DNA from: Cytophagales bacterium | GTDB taxonomy: Bacteria; Bacteroidota; Bacteroidia; Cytophagales; Cyclobacteriaceae | DNA: 64,000 nt | NCBI GenBank assembly: GCA_033344775.1 | Contig: JAWPMT010000005.1 | Location: forward strand, 1,037,501-1,101,500 | Direction: 5' to 3' | Part shown: positions 42,372 to 51,557 of the stretch, piece by piece | Numbering within the stretch: the first letter of the stretch is position 1 | Layout: every line of letters begins with the position of its first letter | The notes under the pieces: model-generated | Databases searched by the model: none | Seen by the model: only the letters and a program-made list of their open reading frames with translations | What the model was told of the DNA's origin: nothing | Made by a program: the position numbers and the translations under genes

Positions 42372-45300
42372 CTATTTCTTACTGATTTTAACCTCTACCG
42401 ATATTGGCTCGCCGACATATTGGATGACATGTCCTCTGCTAACCGGGGACTCCTGATCCGTCATAAATCCCCTTTTCAAATAATACTCTAAGGAGTAATC
42501 GGCCGGTTCCAACCCTTTTCCACTATGGCGATGGCCATCGAAGTAGAAATTGCCATTTGCATCGGTGACACTACTGGGTTCAGCACCATCCAACTGATGG
42601 GAACTATGTGGGGTCTCCCCTTGCCGCTTAGGCACCCTGTTCAGGTCCAGCTTCCCATTCTTATTGAGGTCAAGAAATACAACTACACCCGACACGCCTT
42701 TTTCACTTCCATCCACATTGACCAATTGCCCGGTAATCCTGCTCACAGGAGTGATCCCTGCAGAATATTTGGACAATACCGGAGCATTCGTTTTATCGGC
42801 AATAGTCGCATAGAAGTAATGGGGTTCTCCTGGCTTGTTTCCAACTACTTCCCAATCCGTGGTATGGATCTGGATGCCATTCTGAAAAGTACTGTCCAGC
42901 TCGTGGAACTCTCCGATCAGCTTTCCATCATACCCGACCGAATCCGTATCTACAAAAACCTTGATGGTTGCTGCATTTTTCTCACTATTCGTGGCATGAG
43001 GAGTGGGCTTGTGATTATGATGGATCGTATTGGTTGTAGAATCATAAGATGCCTGTAAATGAACCTGAGGAACCCAGCTGAAAGTCTTGATCTCCGCCAT
43101 ATTACTGGACTGATCATAGGAAACTTCCAGGTCAATCAAAGTCTTGGAGTGACCTAAAACTGACTCCATTGTTACCTGCGCGGGAGCCATCACCACGATT
43201 TCATACATCCCTTTTTCCAATTCTGGTAATTTGGGATCTGCCTGGCTATTTGATTTAAAATTCTGAGTTGTCTTCCCTTCGTGAAAGGATTCCGCAATGG
43301 ATAAAGTGATTTCAGAAAGCATGGTGCCTTGCGGAATAGAATCCAAACTCTCTACGGCAGTGTACCCATTGATGGAATCGTATAAGGTCAGCGAGGGCTC
43401 ATGCATTTTATGCGGCCCGATCACCGACAGGCTTAAGCTATCCGGATCTACTTCCTGATCGAAAAGCAACTTGACTGTCATGTGGTCTGCTACTTCTTCG
43501 TCAGAAATCATGACTTCAAAGGTCTGCTTCTGGAGGGTATTGTCAATACCAAAGGCACGACTCGCATTGAATTGCTTCTGAATATTGTCTACTCCTGATT
43601 GTCCAATTTCAGAAAAGCTCTCCTCACCAAAATTGTACTGCAACCCATAGGTCCCACTGAACAAACAACGTCTCCAGTCTCCATCGCAGTACCAGTGGTC
43701 GCAGGAGATACATCCGATATCAAAAGTAGTCCAGCCAGCCGCATAGCTATCATCGGAATTGTTATGATCCAAATAGAGGGCGCCACCGATATCTCCCAAC
43801 ACATCTCCACCGATGAAGTCCCAGCTTTCGGGAACTCGAACTTCCACCTCACCATACACGGCAGTCACGTTATTATTAATAATGATGTCTGTGGTAGTTT
43901 TTACACCATAGTCGGTAGGAATCAGCACCTCACCACTGAGCGTATACGAATCCTCGGCCCAATTAAAATCGGCATTTAGGGTGGCATCACCAATGGTACT
44001 GCTCCAATTGGGTGTTGCATCCGCATCAAAGTACGCGCCTATATACAGGTCCAGGTTCAGATCAAATTGTCCGGGATCATAGGTTCCTGTGGCATCCAGA
44101 AACATCAAGAACCCTTCATTTCCATCAAAGCTGTAGGGTTCTCCACTACTCAACTGGAAGCTTCCTTCAATTTGTAAGTCGTTTTCCTGTGTCAGGTTAT
44201 TGACCTGTGCACTAGCCCCTTGCAGGAAGACAGGTCCTAGCGGCAGTCCTTCATTAGGAGGTAAAATCTCAAAACCCAGACCAAGGTTGTTCAATTCCCA
44301 GGTATCATCAGGCGAGTCTCTTACCAATTCAATGTCTCCAAGTGCCTCGAAGTTGTCACTGACAATCAAGGTACAAGCTACCATCAAGGTATCAGGATCA
44401 TATTTCAATTCCATGTTTTCGATGGTGGCAAACCCTACGTGTACCTCTCCCAACTTCACATCCAGGTTCTCCACTTCAAATGAGGAACTACCGTCTTTTT
44501 CAATGATGAGAATACCTGGCTGACTATCATTTCCCAGAGAAAGGTCCGCATTCCACAATTCCTTCACCTGAAAGTCTCCAAATAGTGCTGTTTGATTGGC
44601 ACTCGTCACACTGTCCGGCCAGCGTATGCCTGCTCCAGTGGTAAGCAGTTCCATTCCACCGAGCGTGATATCGCTGTTGACTTCTACGTTAAGTGCTGTC
44701 AAACTCCCATCCACAAGGATGATTCCGGGATCTTCTTCATCACCGAGAAAGCAATCAATCTCCTGGCCATCAATCACCACCTTGATGCTATCGTACATCT
44801 CAAAATGCTCTTGCCCGAAATCGTAAGCAAATACCAGGTCTTCAGGTTGGATCTCAATCCCGCGAAACTTAAAGTCACTGGTGATTCCGATACTGTACTG
44901 CTCCAACTCACCATATCGGAATACCAATCCAGGATTAGAAGGACTGCCGAGGCTGGCTTCAATGGAATCCGAGTCTACTACGACCAATATTTCCCGGTCA
45001 TACATGGATAGCAGACCTTCTGTACTTTCATAAACGACTCCCAGACTATCGATACCTACCGTCAATCCTAGCAACTCTTCATGCGCGCTCGCCACAAAGG
45101 CAACATCCACTACCCTGCCGCTATCAATGACTACACCCGGAAGGCTGTCATTTCCGAAATAGGCCACAAGACTATCCTGATCAAAGTGAATTTGTGCCAC
45201 ACCACTATGCAACTCAAACACAGCACTATCAGGCTCATATTGAAACAAAAGACTGTCCGTGCTTAAGTCCAGACCACTTATCGAAAAATTACTGGTCAGT

Positions 45301-47336
45301 TCTCCCAGAAATTGCTGTACTTCACCTGACTTGATGATCAATGCATCTCCGGTTTTATCAAAACTCACCTGCAGGCTGTCCTGATCATATTTCAATTCAA
45401 GGGAGCCCTCGCTCAATTCAAATTGATCGCTACTTTTGGTCCATTGCAGATCGATACCATCAGAGAGGAGTTCAAAGCCGAGAAGTTTACCTCCTGAGGT
45501 CAATGTCAGATTGATCGACTCCAAAGCCCCATCATCTATAACCAACCCTGGATCATCCGCAGTACCCAGGGAGCCTTCAATGCTGTCTTTTACAATCAGT
45601 AGATCAACAGGACCACCGTAGATCTCATAATGATCATTGGCACGATCATATTCGAAGAAGGCATCCTGCATTTTGAAAGAAGCTCCTCCCAGGCTGATCG
45701 TATCCGATAGGCCGAAGTTGGCATGAAACAATTCACCATCCTTAAAGATCACCCCAGGGTCATCTTCTGTACCCGGTTGTACAAGCAAATCATGCCCTTC
45801 AAAACCAACACCTAATGATGGCCCGTATATCTCGTAAAAAGCAGAATCGCTGTTGTATTGAAAAGTAACGCTATCGGAATACAGCGACAGTCCGGCAATG
45901 GAAATTGTATCGTTCAGAAATAAATGGATGCTTTCAAGGCCTTGCTCACCGAATAATAAACCAGGCTGTTCAGCATCACCAAATCCCAGGGTCAGCGTAT
46001 CATGGCTCAATGCGAATCCAATGGAAGTGCCATATAGCTCAAAAAGGGCACTGTCCTGATCATAATCAATCGTAACCTCGTCAAGGAATAAACCTACTGA
46101 TTCAATGCTCAAGGTATCCGTCACGGTGAGGTCTACTTCAAGTAATTCACCTGCTTTGAATTGCAGTCCCGGTGCCGTCGCCGTACCGAAAGACAACACC
46201 ATTTCATGCGATGTGGTAGTTGTGCTATTGTCAGCATTCTTTTTTTGTTGCACAAAGCCAAGGGTATCAGGACCGCCATACACTTTAAACTGCTCGTTCG
46301 CAGCCGCATAGTCGAATACCAGAGACTCCCCTCTCAAAAACAATCCCAACACTTCACCCTCATATAGGTGAAACCTGAGGGTCACGATTGCTCCATCTTT
46401 CAAGTATCCTCCAGGATCACTGGCTGTACCTAACCCCAGCGTCAGGGAGTCATCATGCACAGCTACTTTCAATGTGTCTCCATAAAAGAGGAAATTCTCC
46501 TCCTCTGGCTCATATTTGATGTAGGCTTCATCAGTTGAAAAATCAAAATCCAGCAATGAAAATGAAGTATTGAGATAGATCAGCAATGAGCTGACCTTAC
46601 CGTCCTTAAGTTCGATACCTGGCAGCCCCTGATCAGCATTGCCTAGTTGTGCTTTGAGAGTATCCTCTCCAACAATGAAATCCACACTACCCGACACTTC
46701 AAAATTTCCGGACAACTCATACTTGACTTCAACTTCCACATCCTTGAAGTTGAATCCGGCGAACGAAAAACTGAAGGTATCGGTCAAAGAGAAAGTGTCC
46801 AGTTTCTGGACATATTGATTAACGAAATGAAGGGTATTTTCCGGCAAAGAAAACTTCCGATCCAGTTCACTGAAATCGAATTTACCCGAAAGACTATGTC
46901 CTGTACTATCTGTTTTATTACCGCCGATATGAGTCAAATGGATCAATTCGGGCAAAAAAGAATGTCCACTCACTTTGATCGGATTGCCATTGTCCAATTG
47001 CCAGCCTTCATCGATGAGGTCGGCTATCGCAAAATCTGAATTCATTGGAAGTGTTGCGAGTGTATCGGGGCCAAAAAGCGATTTCAAATAAGCTGAATCT
47101 GTCAAAGAAACAGTTCCGGCAGTAGCATCAAATGTGATCCCGGTTCCTGTTACCGATAATATCCAGGTCGTATCCGTATCCTCACTTAAAAGATCATAAG
47201 CGATCGCCAGTGAATCACCAATATCGTTATCATAGACGACCAGCAGGCTATCCTGCACATAGGAATCGTATTGAGCGACTGATGAAAGCTTCAGCGTCAA
47301 GAGTAGAATTACAGTAAGTAGATATGCTTTTCTCAT
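42372..47336 (-). CDS. Giant secreted repeat protein
   Basis: 1654 residues from the ATG at 47336 (MRKAYLLTVILLLTLKL signal). Residues ~210-910 consist of about eleven diverged repeats of 60-70 residues. Each has the order FxYDxDSxxFExYG, then short strands, then LGxxxxPGLxxxxGxLxxxxxxL and a xxGLxL segment. After that come larger beta domains, a Cys-rich patch (CISCDHWYCDGDWRRC) and a C-terminal SdrD_B/carboxypeptidase-regulatory-like domain (GVVVFLDLNKNGKLDL). No standard T9SS domain at the end (YVGEPISVEVKISKK). I do not recognise the repeat family. Likely a surface or matrix protein. Confidence 0.75.
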   Translation of the reverse strand: MRKAYLLTVILLLTLKLSSVAQYDSYVQDSLLVVYDNDIGDSLAIAYDLLSEDTDTTWILSVTGTGITFDATAGTVSLTDSAYLKSLFGPDTLATLPMNSDFAIADLIDEGWQLDNGNPIKVSGHSFLPELIHLTHIGGNKTDSTGHSLSGKFDFSELDRKFSLPENTLHFVNQYVQKLDTFSLTDTFSFSFAGFNFKDVEVEVKYELSGNFEVSGSVDFIVGEDTLKAQLGNADQGLPGIELKDGKVSSLLIYLNTSFSLLDFDFSTDEAYIKYEPEEENFLFYGDTLKVAVHDDSLTLGLGTASDPGGYLKDGAIVTLRFHLYEGEVLGLFLRGESLVFDYAAANEQFKVYGGPDTLGFVQQKKNADNSTTTTSHEMVLSFGTATAPGLQFKAGELLEVDLTVTDTLSIESVGLFLDEVTIDYDQDSALFELYGTSIGFALSHDTLTLGFGDAEQPGLLFGEQGLESIHLFLNDTISIAGLSLYSDSVTFQYNSDSAFYEIYGPSLGVGFEGHDLLVQPGTEDDPGVIFKDGELFHANFGLSDTISLGGASFKMQDAFFEYDRANDHYEIYGGPVDLLIVKDSIEGSLGTADDPGLVIDDGALESINLTLTSGGKLLGFELLSDGIDLQWTKSSDQFELSEGSLELKYDQDSLQVSFDKTGDALIIKSGEVQQFLGELTSNFSISGLDLSTDSLLFQYEPDSAVFELHSGVAQIHFDQDSLVAYFGNDSLPGVVIDSGRVVDVAFVASAHEELLGLTVGIDSLGVVYESTEGLLSMYDREILVVVDSDSIEASLGSPSNPGLVFRYGELEQYSIGITSDFKFRGIEIQPEDLVFAYDFGQEHFEMYDSIKVVIDGQEIDCFLGDEEDPGIILVDGSLTALNVEVNSDITLGGMELLTTGAGIRWPDSVTSANQTALFGDFQVKELWNADLSLGNDSQPGILIIEKDGSSSFEVENLDVKLGEVHVGFATIENMELKYDPDTLMVACTLIVSDNFEALGDIELVRDSPDDTWELNNLGLGFEILPPNEGLPLGPVFLQGASAQVNNLTQENDLQIEGSFQLSSGEPYSFDGNEGFLMFLDATGTYDPGQFDLNLDLYIGAYFDADATPNWSSTIGDATLNADFNWAEDSYTLSGEVLIPTDYGVKTTTDIIINNNVTAVYGEVEVRVPESWDFIGGDVLGDIGGALYLDHNNSDDSYAAGWTTFDIGCISCDHWYCDGDWRRCLFSGTYGLQYNFGEESFSEIGQSGVDNIQKQFNASRAFGIDNTLQKQTFEVMISDEEVADHMTVKLLFDQEVDPDSLSLSVIGPHKMHEPSLTLYDSINGYTAVESLDSIPQGTMLSEITLSIAESFHEGKTTQNFKSNSQADPKLPELEKGMYEIVVMAPAQVTMESVLGHSKTLIDLEVSYDQSSNMAEIKTFSWVPQVHLQASYDSTTNTIHHNHKPTPHATNSEKNAATIKVFVDTDSVGYDGKLIGEFHELDSTFQNGIQIHTTDWEVVGNKPGEPHYFYATIADKTNAPVLSKYSAGITPVSRITGQLVNVDGSEKGVSGVVVFLDLNKNGKLDLNRVPKRQGETPHSSHQLDGAEPSSVTDANGNFYFDGHRHSGKGLEPADYSLEYYLKRGFMTDQESPVSRGHVIQYVGEPISVEVKISKK

Positions 47337-47384
47337 GGCAATAAAGGCTTGCTTTAAGTGAATAATAGGAGTAGGAAAGCACAT

Positions 47385-47392
47385 CAAAAGTA
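47385..47392 (-). promoter_or_regulatory. Candidate -7 box of the giant repeat-protein gene
   Basis: TACTTTTG on the minus strand fits TAnnTTTG, about 50 bases before the chosen ATG. A TTG lies a little closer than the usual -33 spacing. Confidence 0.4.
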
Positions 47393-47439
47393 GCTGGCAG
47401 GATCAGCCAACTTTAGCGTATAAAAACGCATTTAACAGG

Positions 47440-47457
47440 ATACGTATTAATACGTAT
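47440..47457. promoter_or_regulatory. 18-bp perfect palindrome, putative operator
   Basis: ATACGTATTAATACGTAT reads the same on both strands. It is ~50 bases upstream of the candidate -7 box, a position suited to an activator site. Seen once in the window. Confidence 0.45.
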
Positions 47458-47483
47458 TCCTTCAAAAAACACTCGAATGGTAT

Positions 47484-47680
47484 CACCTTAAGAAGGTGCT
47501 TATAATTGGATAAGGTGTCAATTAAAGCATGAATGCAAGACCTGAAAATTTGTGATCAATGAAAAGTGGAAGAAATCATACCTAGCATTGCCTATAAGTC
47601 AATCTTCGATTCTTGAATTAAGAAACTCCCGTATAATATCGCCGGGCTAGCGATCCGCCTCCTCGCGAAGACGGGAGTTT
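47484..47680. other. Intergenic hairpins between two minus-strand genes
   Basis: Holds CACCTT-AAG-AAGGTG (47484-47498) and a long stem AAACTCCCGT / ACGGGAGTTT (47623-47632 with 47671-47680) closing a GC-rich 38-base loop. The latter lies ~35 bases beyond the... upstream side of the amidohydrolase stop on the minus strand and may act in termination. No gene seen. Confidence 0.4.
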
Positions 47681-47714
47681 TTGATCTCATAAAATTAAGT
47701 TCACAACTTCTGTG

Positions 47715-49412
47715 TTAGTTGGAATGGATAAGCTCACCTCGTAGGTACGTTCTGATCACCCTGGTTTGGTTGATCCGGCTGGGATCGACCTGGAAAATAT
47801 TCTGGTTTAAGACGATGAAATCAGCTTCTTTGCTTACTTCAAGTGATCCAACTTTATCCTCTTGCCGCATCACGTAAGCAGCATTGAGGGTATACGCTTT
47901 TATGGCTTCTGCTAACGTAAGGTTTTGCGGTGTTCTGGTCACGGCGTTCTGTAAACCAACAAACGGATTCAGAGCGCTCACATCCCAGTCACTACTCAAG
48001 GTAATGCGTGCGTTGGCTTCACTCAAACTCCTAATGGGAATTACTGCATTGTTCAATGCTGAGCCAATAAGTTCATCGGTTTCATTCCAATTTTCGGGTT
48101 GGGCAAAATCCCCAACTACCTGCGCATCAGCCGTAACATTAAGCTGCGTAAATCGGTCATAATCTGCAGGATCTACATACTCGATATGAGTAAGTCGGTG
48201 ACGTCCGTTGGCGGTCCCACTTCTTTCAATGGCATTCAAGGCTTCATGTACGCCACGATCGCCGATCGCATGAATGTGGAAGTCAAAGCCAGTCGGCTCC
48301 AGCGCTTCAATGTATCGGGCCATGCGCTCTTGTGTGATGTAATTCAAGCCATTATTAGCCGTTCTTCGAAGGATGTTCAACAAGTAATTGGTATGCAATG
48401 CAGCAGTCGTATTGATCACAATTCCGTCCGCATACAACTTGATCTGATTGATTTTCAAAAAACTATTGGGGTCATTTGAATACAAAGATTGGATCGTGGC
48501 AATTTGAGTGTCATCATCCTCTGTGGGATAAACCCACAATCCAAGATTGGCCCGGACGGTCAATTGCCCTTCCTCTTCTGCCCGTCTCCAGGTCTCATGG
48601 TGATTTCTTTTCCAATAGGTCCGGGCGTCACATATAGAGGTAATGCCATTTCTCGCCAATTCCGGGAGTGCGAAGTTGATCAATCCATCATAGTCGTTTG
48701 CCTCACTGTCTGGAATGGAAGCGATAGCCAGGTCCACGACCAGGTTTCCGGCATTATCAATCAATAATCCGTTGGGGAAACCAAACTCATCCTTCATGAT
48801 CACACCGCCGGTCGGGTCAGGTGTATTTTCATCAATTCCCGCCAACTCAAGGGCTTTACTGTTTACCCAAATCGAATGAGAAGTCTGTTCCATTGCAATG
48901 ATGGCCTGCGTCGAGGAGATGTCATCCAGTATTTCTATGGGTTCTCTGGTTGTATCAAGTATCGTATAGAAGTCATACCCCCAACCCAACAGCCAAGGGG
49001 AATTGGAATTGCGATCTAATGCATCGGCAATATCTCTGGCATAGTTCTCAGGGTCAGTCTCGGTACCGTCCAATATGAATCGAAAATTGTCTGAAGCGGC
49101 TTCCAAAGGATGAAGGTGCACATCATGAATCCCTGGCATGACCATAGCACCCGACAGGTCCGCGACTTGCGCATCACTCGAGGCCTCAGGGGTCACTTCT
49201 TCAATCGTTCCAATGGCCACAATCACACCGTCTTTAACGAGCATTGCTTCGGCCCAGGGTTGTTGCTCATTGACCGTATAAATAGCACCATTGGTGTACA
49301 ATTGTTCTCCACCCTGAACAGGGTCAATCCCTCCATTATCTCCACTGCAAGACATCCAGATTGGCAAAATGGAAAACAACAATAAGAGCATGATCAGGTT
49401 TCGATTCAACAT
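47715..49412 (-). CDS. YtcJ-like amidohydrolase lipoprotein
   Basis: 565 residues from the ATG at 49412; the frame is open further upstream, but this start gives the leader LIMLLLLFSILPIWMSC with a lipobox. Metal-site landmarks: GIHDVHLHPLEA (HxH), LTHIEYV (His) and SSDWDVSALNPF (Asp). Same Amidohydro_3 architecture as the protein at 8303, but diverged. Probably hydrolyses an amide or cyclic imide outside the inner membrane; substrate unknown. Appears to be a single-gene unit. Confidence 0.83.
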   Translation of the reverse strand: MLNRNLIMLLLLFSILPIWMSCSGDNGGIDPVQGGEQLYTNGAIYTVNEQQPWAEAMLVKDGVIVAIGTIEEVTPEASSDAQVADLSGAMVMPGIHDVHLHPLEAASDNFRFILDGTETDPENYARDIADALDRNSNSPWLLGWGYDFYTILDTTREPIEILDDISSTQAIIAMEQTSHSIWVNSKALELAGIDENTPDPTGGVIMKDEFGFPNGLLIDNAGNLVVDLAIASIPDSEANDYDGLINFALPELARNGITSICDARTYWKRNHHETWRRAEEEGQLTVRANLGLWVYPTEDDDTQIATIQSLYSNDPNSFLKINQIKLYADGIVINTTAALHTNYLLNILRRTANNGLNYITQERMARYIEALEPTGFDFHIHAIGDRGVHEALNAIERSGTANGRHRLTHIEYVDPADYDRFTQLNVTADAQVVGDFAQPENWNETDELIGSALNNAVIPIRSLSEANARITLSSDWDVSALNPFVGLQNAVTRTPQNLTLAEAIKAYTLNAAYVMRQEDKVGSLEVSKEADFIVLNQNIFQVDPSRINQTRVIRTYLRGELIHSN

Positions 49413-49740
49413 ATCACCAGGTAATTTCATGAATTTAAGATCCAAAACAATTAATTCTGTACTCTCAAAAAAAGTCAACTTGCTTAATCGTCCCCTCTTC
49501 CAGCTCCGTTATTGACCTCTCAATTCATACAAGTGAATTGCTACAACCCCCAATAATCACTCTTCATTTGAATAGCCAACTACCAATACCAACTAAAAAT
49601 CAACCTGTGTAGTCATTAAACTTTTCCCTTTCAACGTGATCTTGACACCTTCATGACAATTGATTTTGGTGATCAATCAGCGATAGTAATTTTGAATGAA
49701 TAGAACCAGGCTATTCATGTGCTACCGCCAAAGCCTGATC
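49413..49740. other. Intergenic region
   Basis: About 330 bases between divergent genes. I see no RNA gene, repeat or confident promoter. Confidence 0.35.
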
Positions 49741-50214
49741 ATGAAATATTTTTTATTAGCCCGACCAAGTGCTCTCATTGTAGAGAAAATGAAAAAACTG
49801 GTCGAATCTACAGGAGCCACTCCTGTCCCTCTTAATCAACTCCATGATGCCAGTAATTATCGTTCTGACGAAATAGAAGCCATTGTGGTTTCTACCGCCT
49901 TGTCTTCTCCTGTGCAAGAAAGTTATACCTCGGTCATTGATTACTGTTGGAAAACCATTGGTAAGAAACCTACCTTTCTTGCCACATACGCGGATTTGAG
50001 AAGGACAAAGTTGATCGCCAACTCCAAATTCAAATCCTACGGATTGGATGTAACCTTATTAGGACTCGAAGAAGCCATGAGAATGGACGAAGAATTGGAT
50101 AAAGATCCTGTATTCATTATCACTCACGATGAAATCGCTGATCCAACCTCCTTCCCGGCAGCATTAACAGCTCTTAATACCATACTCCGGAGGCATCATG
50201 CGATCACTTCTTAA
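49741..50214 (+). CDS. Conserved-looking hypothetical protein
   Basis: 157 residues from the ATG at 49741 (the frame extends 45 bases upstream but MKYFLLARPSALIVEKM is the natural start). Soluble, with alternating strands and helices: EAIVVSTALSSPVQESYTS, KPTFLATYADLRRTKL, DPVFIITHDEIADPTSF. This suggests a small Rossmann-like fold. I do not recognise the family. Stand-alone, 140 bases before the nucleoside hydrolase. Confidence 0.55.
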   Translation: MKYFLLARPSALIVEKMKKLVESTGATPVPLNQLHDASNYRSDEIEAIVVSTALSSPVQESYTSVIDYCWKTIGKKPTFLATYADLRRTKLIANSKFKSYGLDVTLLGLEEAMRMDEELDKDPVFIITHDEIADPTSFPAALTALNTILRRHHAITS

Positions 50215-50357
50215 GAGAAGTTCGATCTATCTTAAAATCTTCTAGCCATTTTCTCATAGTCTGGGTTAAAAAGATGGTTTACTGATGTCAAAAATTATTG
50301 TGCATGCTCTTCCCTTTTTGAAAGACCAAGACATCTCGGTCACATACATTTGTGATC

Positions 50358-51371
50358 ATGAAAGCCATCAAAAACTTCCTACTCGGGGTTATAATCCTCT
50401 TCACCACAATAAGCTTTTATCCAGCAACTGCTCAAACGATATCAAAGCACGTCATATTCGATCATGATGGTGGTGTAGACGATCTCCTTTCTCTGCTACT
50501 ATTGACGCAGATGGAAAATGTGGAACTGGAAGGCGTAGTGGTCACACCAGCAGATTGTTTTCTCGAAGATGCGACCATCTCATCATTGAAACTCCTGAAA
50601 ATGACCGGACTAACCAACGTATCGGTAGCCAAAAGTCAGGCCAGAGCAGTCAATCCTTTTCCTACGGAATGGCGCGCCCAACCGATGGTATTGAATGCCT
50701 TTCCCGACATGCTCACCATACAAGGGAATAACCAACAACTTAGCACTTTGCCTGCTTATGAGTTTATTGCCTCCAAGCTTAGATCAGCGAATGAGCAATT
50801 GACTTTTCTCATTACCGGGCCTTGCTCTAATCTGGCAAAAACACTAGGCACTTATCCCGAACTAAAGTCAAAAGTCGGAGAAGTAATATGGATGGGAGGC
50901 GCCGTAGATGTACCTGGAAATGTCCGTACGCACAAGCACAACGGAACCGCCGAATGGAATGCCTACTGGGACCCTCAAGCGGCTGCAGAACTTTTCAAAA
51001 TGGGATTGGACATTAAACTGATTGCCCTGGATGTAACGAACAGCGTCCCTGTCAGCATGAACTTCTTACGGCAACTGGCCGCACAAAAGCAATTTCCCCT
51101 CTCCAACCTGGCTTCTCAATTCTGGGCGACCACCATCAACACCATTCCTAGCTATGAATACACCTACTTCATGTGGGACGTATTGTCTACCACCTATCTG
51201 GGCATCCCGCAAACCTTCACCTCAGAAAGAGCAGAACTGGCCGTTCGCACCGAACTACCCGCTGAAGGGCAAACCATTCGCGCCGCAGGAAATGAAAATT
51301 GGGTGCACATTGTAAAAACCGTGGATAGGGAAGCTTTCTATGGGTACGTGTTGGGGTTGTTGAGGAGGTAG
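50358..51371 (+). CDS. Secreted inosine-uridine-type nucleoside hydrolase
   Basis: 337 residues from the ATG at 50358. A signal peptide (FLLGVIILFTTISFYPATAQ) precedes the calcium-binding motif FDHDGGVDDLLSL, the family's DxDxGxDD with the second residue changed to His. Further landmarks are LITGPCSNLAKTL, VIWMGGAVDVPGN and NAYWDPQAAAEL. It hydrolyses the N-glycosidic bond of ribonucleosides, here in the periplasm, or may act on related ribosides. Monocistronic. Confidence 0.88.
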   Translation: MKAIKNFLLGVIILFTTISFYPATAQTISKHVIFDHDGGVDDLLSLLLLTQMENVELEGVVVTPADCFLEDATISSLKLLKMTGLTNVSVAKSQARAVNPFPTEWRAQPMVLNAFPDMLTIQGNNQQLSTLPAYEFIASKLRSANEQLTFLITGPCSNLAKTLGTYPELKSKVGEVIWMGGAVDVPGNVRTHKHNGTAEWNAYWDPQAAAELFKMGLDIKLIALDVTNSVPVSMNFLRQLAAQKQFPLSNLASQFWATTINTIPSYEYTYFMWDVLSTTYLGIPQTFTSERAELAVRTELPAEGQTIRAAGNENWVHIVKTVDREAFYGYVLGLLRR

Positions 51372-51457
51372 TTTAGTCAGCATATCCGTCTTACTTAATA
51401 CAACGCCAAACATCCAATGCGTATAGGCAATTTCATTGGTTGACCTTCTTTACCGGT

Positions 51458-51553
51458 ATGAGATTGAAAGATCACCAGAAAATCACGCTGCAGGGATCGG
51501 AGATCGATGAAGATTTAATTAAGGCTTTGATTTCTCAAACCTTACTATCTTAA
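51458..51553 (+). CDS. Tiny ORF before the hybrid sensor
   Basis: 31 codons (MRLKDHQKITLQGSEIDEDL...) ending 4 bases before the sensor's ATG. The frame stays open ~28 codons upstream without a start. It may be a leader peptide, a gene remnant or chance. Confidence 0.2.
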   Translation: MRLKDHQKITLQGSEIDEDLIKALISQTLLS

Positions 51554-51557
51554 CCGC

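Noticed and set aside
42525-43058. 177-codon plus-strand ORF
   Set aside because: Antisense shadow of the giant repeat protein; no signal or domain features.
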